The notes beneath the pieces are model-generated. The model was not told the origin of the DNA. It did not search any database and worked only from the letters and a program-made list of their open reading frames with translations. Of a stretch of DNA of 64,000 nucleotides, positions 60,182-64,000 are shown in pieces. Where the stretch lies: positions 19,918,714 to 19,982,713 of the forward strand of contig CP154957.1 of the NCBI GenBank assembly GCA_039621445.1. Reading direction: 5' to 3'. The position numbers and the translations under genes were made by a program. This DNA is from Euglena gracilis. Taxonomy: Eukaryota > Euglenida > Euglenophyceae > Euglenales. The first letter of the stretch is position 1. The number at the start of each line of letters is the position of its first letter.

Positions 60182-61913
60182 TTAGGCGGTCTACTTCGTG
60201 CTTAAGCTTTTTAGAAGTTCTTTGCCCGATCGCGCCAATTCTGTAAATAATTTTTGCGCTCCATTCTGCGCTCCAAAAAACGAGATTCACCCCTTTTTTG
60301 TGTTTTTGGCTGGGACGCTGCCGGCCGGTTTTTAAGTGACCCCTGGGAGATGCCCAAACCCCCTTTTTTCTGTTTTTTTTTCTTTCGGCTGCAGGCACAT
60401 TTTCGCGATCGACAGAGACGAGGTTTTGCATGCCGAGAATGGGACAATACACGTGAAAAACACAAAAAAGGCTGAGGGGTTTTCAGACCATTTTTTTCCC
60501 CTTGGTGCTGGCACCCTCGGAGCGTGCCCAAACCTCGTGGAAAAGCCCCCCCCCTTTTTCGTTTTTAGGCACAACCCCCCCCCAGGGGGGTAGGGCACAC
60601 AGCCAAAAGTGCTCTAGCACAGACCCGGCGCCAAAGGCGCCGGGGAGCCAAAAAAATAGCCTATTTTCAAAGGAATGTGCCTGGGCACAGGCCGAAATCC
60701 GACCCCCTGGGGGGGGGGGGGTAGTGCCTGCCTATGCAGGCACCCATAGGCACTCCGGACCTCCCTCCCCCCGGGTTGGTAAAAAAACGGCCAGCGGCCG
60801 ACAGGATCCATTTCAAACAGATACCAGGGACAGGTGTCGAGGCAAAGCACAGTGGGGAATGATTTTAACAGAAACAGGAGCCCTTGTTTCACCGAGGTGT
60901 GGAAGGCGTAAAGTGAAGACGTTTTTCAGCATCTCGTGGACAATGGAAAGCGAGGAATTGAAAGTATTTTGAAACTCATTTGCGCAATTGCGCAAGTGAT
61001 AATAATTTTACACTCCTTTGTGCAATTGCGCAAGCAACTTTTTTGTTTTTGTTTTCGCGTTGCGCAAGTAACACAGTTAATTTATCCTCACTGGGACCAT
61101 TTCCTGACGCGATTTTTTGTTCAGAAATGGGTGCATGATTGGTGAAATCCGCCCTGGGTGCATGATAGGGTGCATGATAGAGTGAAATGTTCCCCTGAAA
61201 CGTATTTTGAGCCCTGGTACGTATCTTTCCATCAGCCGTTGGACAGGAGTGTGATTTCGATGTCTCACAGCCTGGCAAAAAAAAGAGCTTTCACAACCTT
61301 CGTCAGACACCTCATTTTTGTGCCTTGAAATGCTGCGCAGTTATACCCCAGCTGCATCATTTATATGTCCGAGGATTTCAGCTGTTTCCAGTTGTTGAGA
61401 AATGCCTCCGTTCAAACCCCTTTTTCAGAGTGAGTTTCAGGTGTTCACGGAGCCCTGCATTCAGTTGTTTTTCTGGCTGGGGTCGTATGCTGTTGATTTG
61501 CTCTACAAATAAGAACCTTCCAGTAGGCGACGAAAGGGCAATATAATTCCGGCCGTCATTGCGGTCCCAAAAGCAGCCATTCTGGCAGCAGTTGTTGCCG
61601 GGTGGACACTCTTCGGAGCTTTGAACTTGTCGATCAGCTCCCAGGTGGTAGAATGTGTAAGACCATAAAGTCCGTGGAGTGACAGGCTGTATTTACAGAA
61701 CTGTCCAATGTTCTTCTCGCGATTTGAATTGAAACCTTCGAATTTCTTTGTACCCGATGTCCGGTTGCGTGGGTTTTGAGGCACTGTTTTCACCCAAAAA
61801 CGGGACCCCAAAAATGGCCCCAAAAAGGCCACAATTCCGGAATGGGTCCCGGATTGATCGATTGCGCAATGCAAGGCAACTTTTGTGAGCTAAGTGCGAA
61901 GTAGACCGCCTAA
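60182..61913. mobile_element. DNA-transposon-like TIR element, 1.7 kb, non-autonomous
   Basis: Terminal repeats TTAGGCGGTCTACTTCGTGC (60182 on) and its inverted partner ending 61913 match at 21 of 23 positions. TTATTT lies just outside on both sides (60175-60180 with C, and 61914-61919), a possible 6-bp duplication. Internal frames are short and unrecognised. It contains the second copy of the 190-bp dispersed repeat (60591-60781). Confidence 0.7.
60591..60781. repeat. Dispersed 190-bp repeat, copy 2
   Basis: Near-identical to 49867-50055; nested inside the TIR element 60182-61913. Differences are mostly homopolymer length and single transitions. Confidence 0.8.
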
Positions 61914-62385
61914 TTATTTTGCCCTTGTTTTGCTTTTGGCCAAAAAGCGCTTATTTCGCATATTTTCCGCTTATTTCGCGCTTATTTCGAGGTTTTGCAG
62001 GAGTTTTCCGCTGCATATTTCCCATTTCCGCATATTTTGACCACATCTTTTTCAGGCAGATTTGGGAAGGAGGGAAATTTGAAGTCCGTAATTTTTTCCA
62101 TGATTTCCGCAATTTCCGCAATTTCTGCAATTTCCCACAATTTCCCCAATTTTCCGCAATTTTTTGTGTGTGCAAATTTTACCCTTTCTGCAACTTTCGC
62201 GCAGGATTCTGAAATGGAAGGTGAAATGAGTCTTTTATTCTTTGAATGGTCCACAAGGGAATGCAAGTGTTATTTTGTTTATTTCTTCCAAAATTTGCAA
62301 ATTTTTGCCATTTTGCCAATTTGGCAAAATTGCAGCTTTTTGGCCTTTTTTTTGAATTGTTTTTTTTTGGATTTCTGCAGGGAAA

Positions 62386-63250
62386 TCATTTTAGCTTCAA
62401 AGAATTCCTTGTCCTGGAACAGATTTTTTTTTTGAGACCAAACCTTTTGTCAACTTTTTGCCACTCTCAGCTCTTTTTGCCCATCAAATTCCAAAAAATT
62501 TTTGTTCCCAAACTTACAAAAAGCATGTTTTTGGATTTTTTTTTTGTTGGATAAAGTGTGAACGATGGCTCAAAGTATCTTTTAATGTTGCAAAATTGAA
62601 AAAAATTGAAAGTTTTAGTCACCTCCAGGATAAATTTCCATTACCAATATCAATTTTTCTGCAGTTTCCCCACAATTTTCCACAATTCTTTCTGCAATTT
62701 TCCTTCAATTTTTTCACAGGTCTCCGATATCAATCCCCCCTGATTTGGGCCATTCCAAACTATTTTGGGTTTTTTGCGGTGAATTGTGTGTGTCAGACAT
62801 ATATTTTTTGTGTCGGTCTTTTTTTTTGTGCTTTGGTGTGTATTTACAAAAAGAATTGATTCGGCGTGCACCTTTAATTCACACCAAGGAATGGTCTAAT
62901 GGGCTGTTCTTGGGCAATTGTTGGGCCGTTATCCACCATATTTGGGAGTATTTCTACCATTGTTTGTCCGTCACAAACTGATCCTAAATAGCCAACTTTC
63001 CAGCTGCATATTTTACATTCCGGCATATTTCATACTCATTTTAGCTTTAAAAATTCCTCGTCCTGGAACAGGTTTTTCTTTGAGACCAAACTTTTCATCA
63101 ACTTTTTGCCATTCTCGGGTCTTTTTGCCATCAAATTCCATATATTTTTTTGTTCCCAAACTTACAAAAAACATGTTTTTTTGGAGTTCTTTTTGTTGGA
63201 TAAAGTGTGAACGAAGGCTCAAAGTATCCTTTAATGTTGCAAAATTGAAA
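62386..63250. repeat. Direct duplication of about 215 bp, 650 bp apart
   Basis: 62386-62600 and 63037-63250 share CATTTTAGCTT, CCTTGTCCTGGAACAG/CCTCGTCCTGGAACAG, TTGTTCCCAAACTTACAAAA and GTTGGATAAAGTGTGAACGA, with about 88 percent identity. No open frame is shared. No primer site is seen next to the first copy, so an LTR pair is unlikely. Confidence 0.8.
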
Positions 63251-63459
63251 TTGGGCCCATTTTACATAATTTTTGGGCACGGTCAGCCATATTTGGGCTA
63301 TTTTTGGTCGTATTTTGGCCATCTTGGATCATTATCGGTTTTGGACATTCAGTCTATTTAATTTTTAACTCTGGCCAAAAATGGCCTGAAATTGCCCCAA
63401 AATGACTCAAAACAGTCGAAAATGATCGAAGATGGCCAAAAATGGTCGATAATAGCCCT

Positions 63460-63935
63460 CAGGGGTTTTCTTAAGCCGGAGGGAACCCCATCCCCTGGGG
63501 GGGGGGGTCCAGCCAGCCAGCAGCTCAAATCCAGCCAGCAGCCTCGGGTGGGCCTGGGCCTCCGGAGGGGGAGGTCAAGTGAAATAAAGTTGGGTCCAGC
63601 CCGGCCGGAGGCCGGGCCAGCCAGCCGCAGGCTGGCCAGCCAACTGGGCTGCCCAGCTCACCTATCCCTGCATATTTTTCCCCTCATCACAGCTTCCTCC
63701 ATCACAGCCCCCCAGCCTTGATCTAGCTCCATCCATCAAAATGTCGAAAATGGCAAAAATGTTTTAGAAATTTTGTTTTTCATCGACCCAGCCCAGCCCA
63801 GCCCCCTCCAGCCCCGGACCCCCCCTCCTTATCCCCCGGGGGGGGGGGGGCAGCCAGCAGCTCGTTTCCAGCCAGCAGCTTTTTTGCCAGCTGGAAGCTG
63901 GACCCCCCGGGGGGGGGTCCTCAAGAAAACCCCTG
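63460..63935. mobile_element. hAT-like MITE with 8-bp target duplication
   Basis: Begins CAGGGGTTTTCTTAAG and ends CTCAAGAAAACCCCTG, a near-perfect 16-bp inverted repeat. ATAGCCCT flanks both sides (63452-63459 and 63936-63943). CAGGG-type ends and an 8-bp duplication fit hAT elements. The 476-bp interior has CCAGCCAGCAGC repeats and no transposase. Confidence 0.88.
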
Positions 63936-64000
63936 ATAGCCCTAAAATATGTCACCAAATTGGCCTGAAATGAATTAATGGGTGACCTAATATGACCTGG

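Noticed and set aside
62386-63250. A TRIM or LTR pair
   Set aside because: The repeats lack TG...CA ends, primer site, purine tract and target duplication.

Overview
The window is eukaryotic nuclear DNA, most likely from a euglenid (Euglena-like) protist. Four observations support this. (1) The one clear cellular gene, CCT3 (chaperonin subunit gamma, 43417-54027), can be assembled from 13 exons into a 541-codon frame, and its 12 introns are a mixture of GT-AG introns and seven introns without GT-AG ends. Those seven mostly sit between short direct repeats and have complementary ends, the hallmark of euglenid nonconventional introns. (2) A sequence at 5556-5580 matches, with one mismatch, the Euglena spliced-leader exon as I recall it. 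(3) The CCT3 start codon lies 7 nt after a polypyrimidine-CAG site suited to spliced-leader addition. (4) An interstitial TTAGGG array is present at about 59.1 kb. Long C/G and A/T homopolymers occur throughout. No prokaryotic operon, plasmid or CRISPR features are present.

Layout. 1-5540: intergenic DNA with C/G tracts, palindromes, a 157-bp tandem duplication and dispersed repeats. 5541-36165: one nest of retroelements. The outermost is a LINE of about 5.4 kb (5553-36153) flanked by a 12-bp target duplication. It carries spliced-leader-like sequence at both ends, a 2A-like peptide, a reverse transcriptase and a restriction-like endonuclease. Two elements sit inside it: a DIRS-like tyrosine-recombinase retrotransposon (6027-10608, minus strand) and a 20.6-kb chromodomain Ty3/gypsy-like element (LTR-A, 13260-33864). 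LTR-A was itself hit in its gag by LTR-B (15156-21027), which retains only integrase plus chromodomain, and in an extra downstream ORF by a 1-kb TRIM (29441-30463). Reading frames rejoin exactly across the LTR-A, LTR-B and TRIM insertions, so the order of events is readable.

36.2-43.4 kb holds a CENP-B/pogo-type transposase fragment, cut by a second, reverse-oriented 2A LINE copy, followed by foldback repeats and a minisatellite. CCT3 fills 43.4-54.0 kb; its introns host foldback and TIR elements. 55.7-60.04 kb contains exon-like pieces of an unidentified gene, interrupted by a TIR element, microsatellites and telomere-type repeats. 60.2-64 kb contains a TIR element with a 6-bp duplication, a 215-bp direct duplication and a hAT-like MITE with an 8-bp duplication.

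The retroelements encode their own replication proteins (Gag, RT, RNase H, integrase, tyrosine recombinase or endonuclease). CCT3 would supply one of the eight CCT/TRiC ring subunits in the cytosol. All identifications come from reading the sequence; no database search was run.
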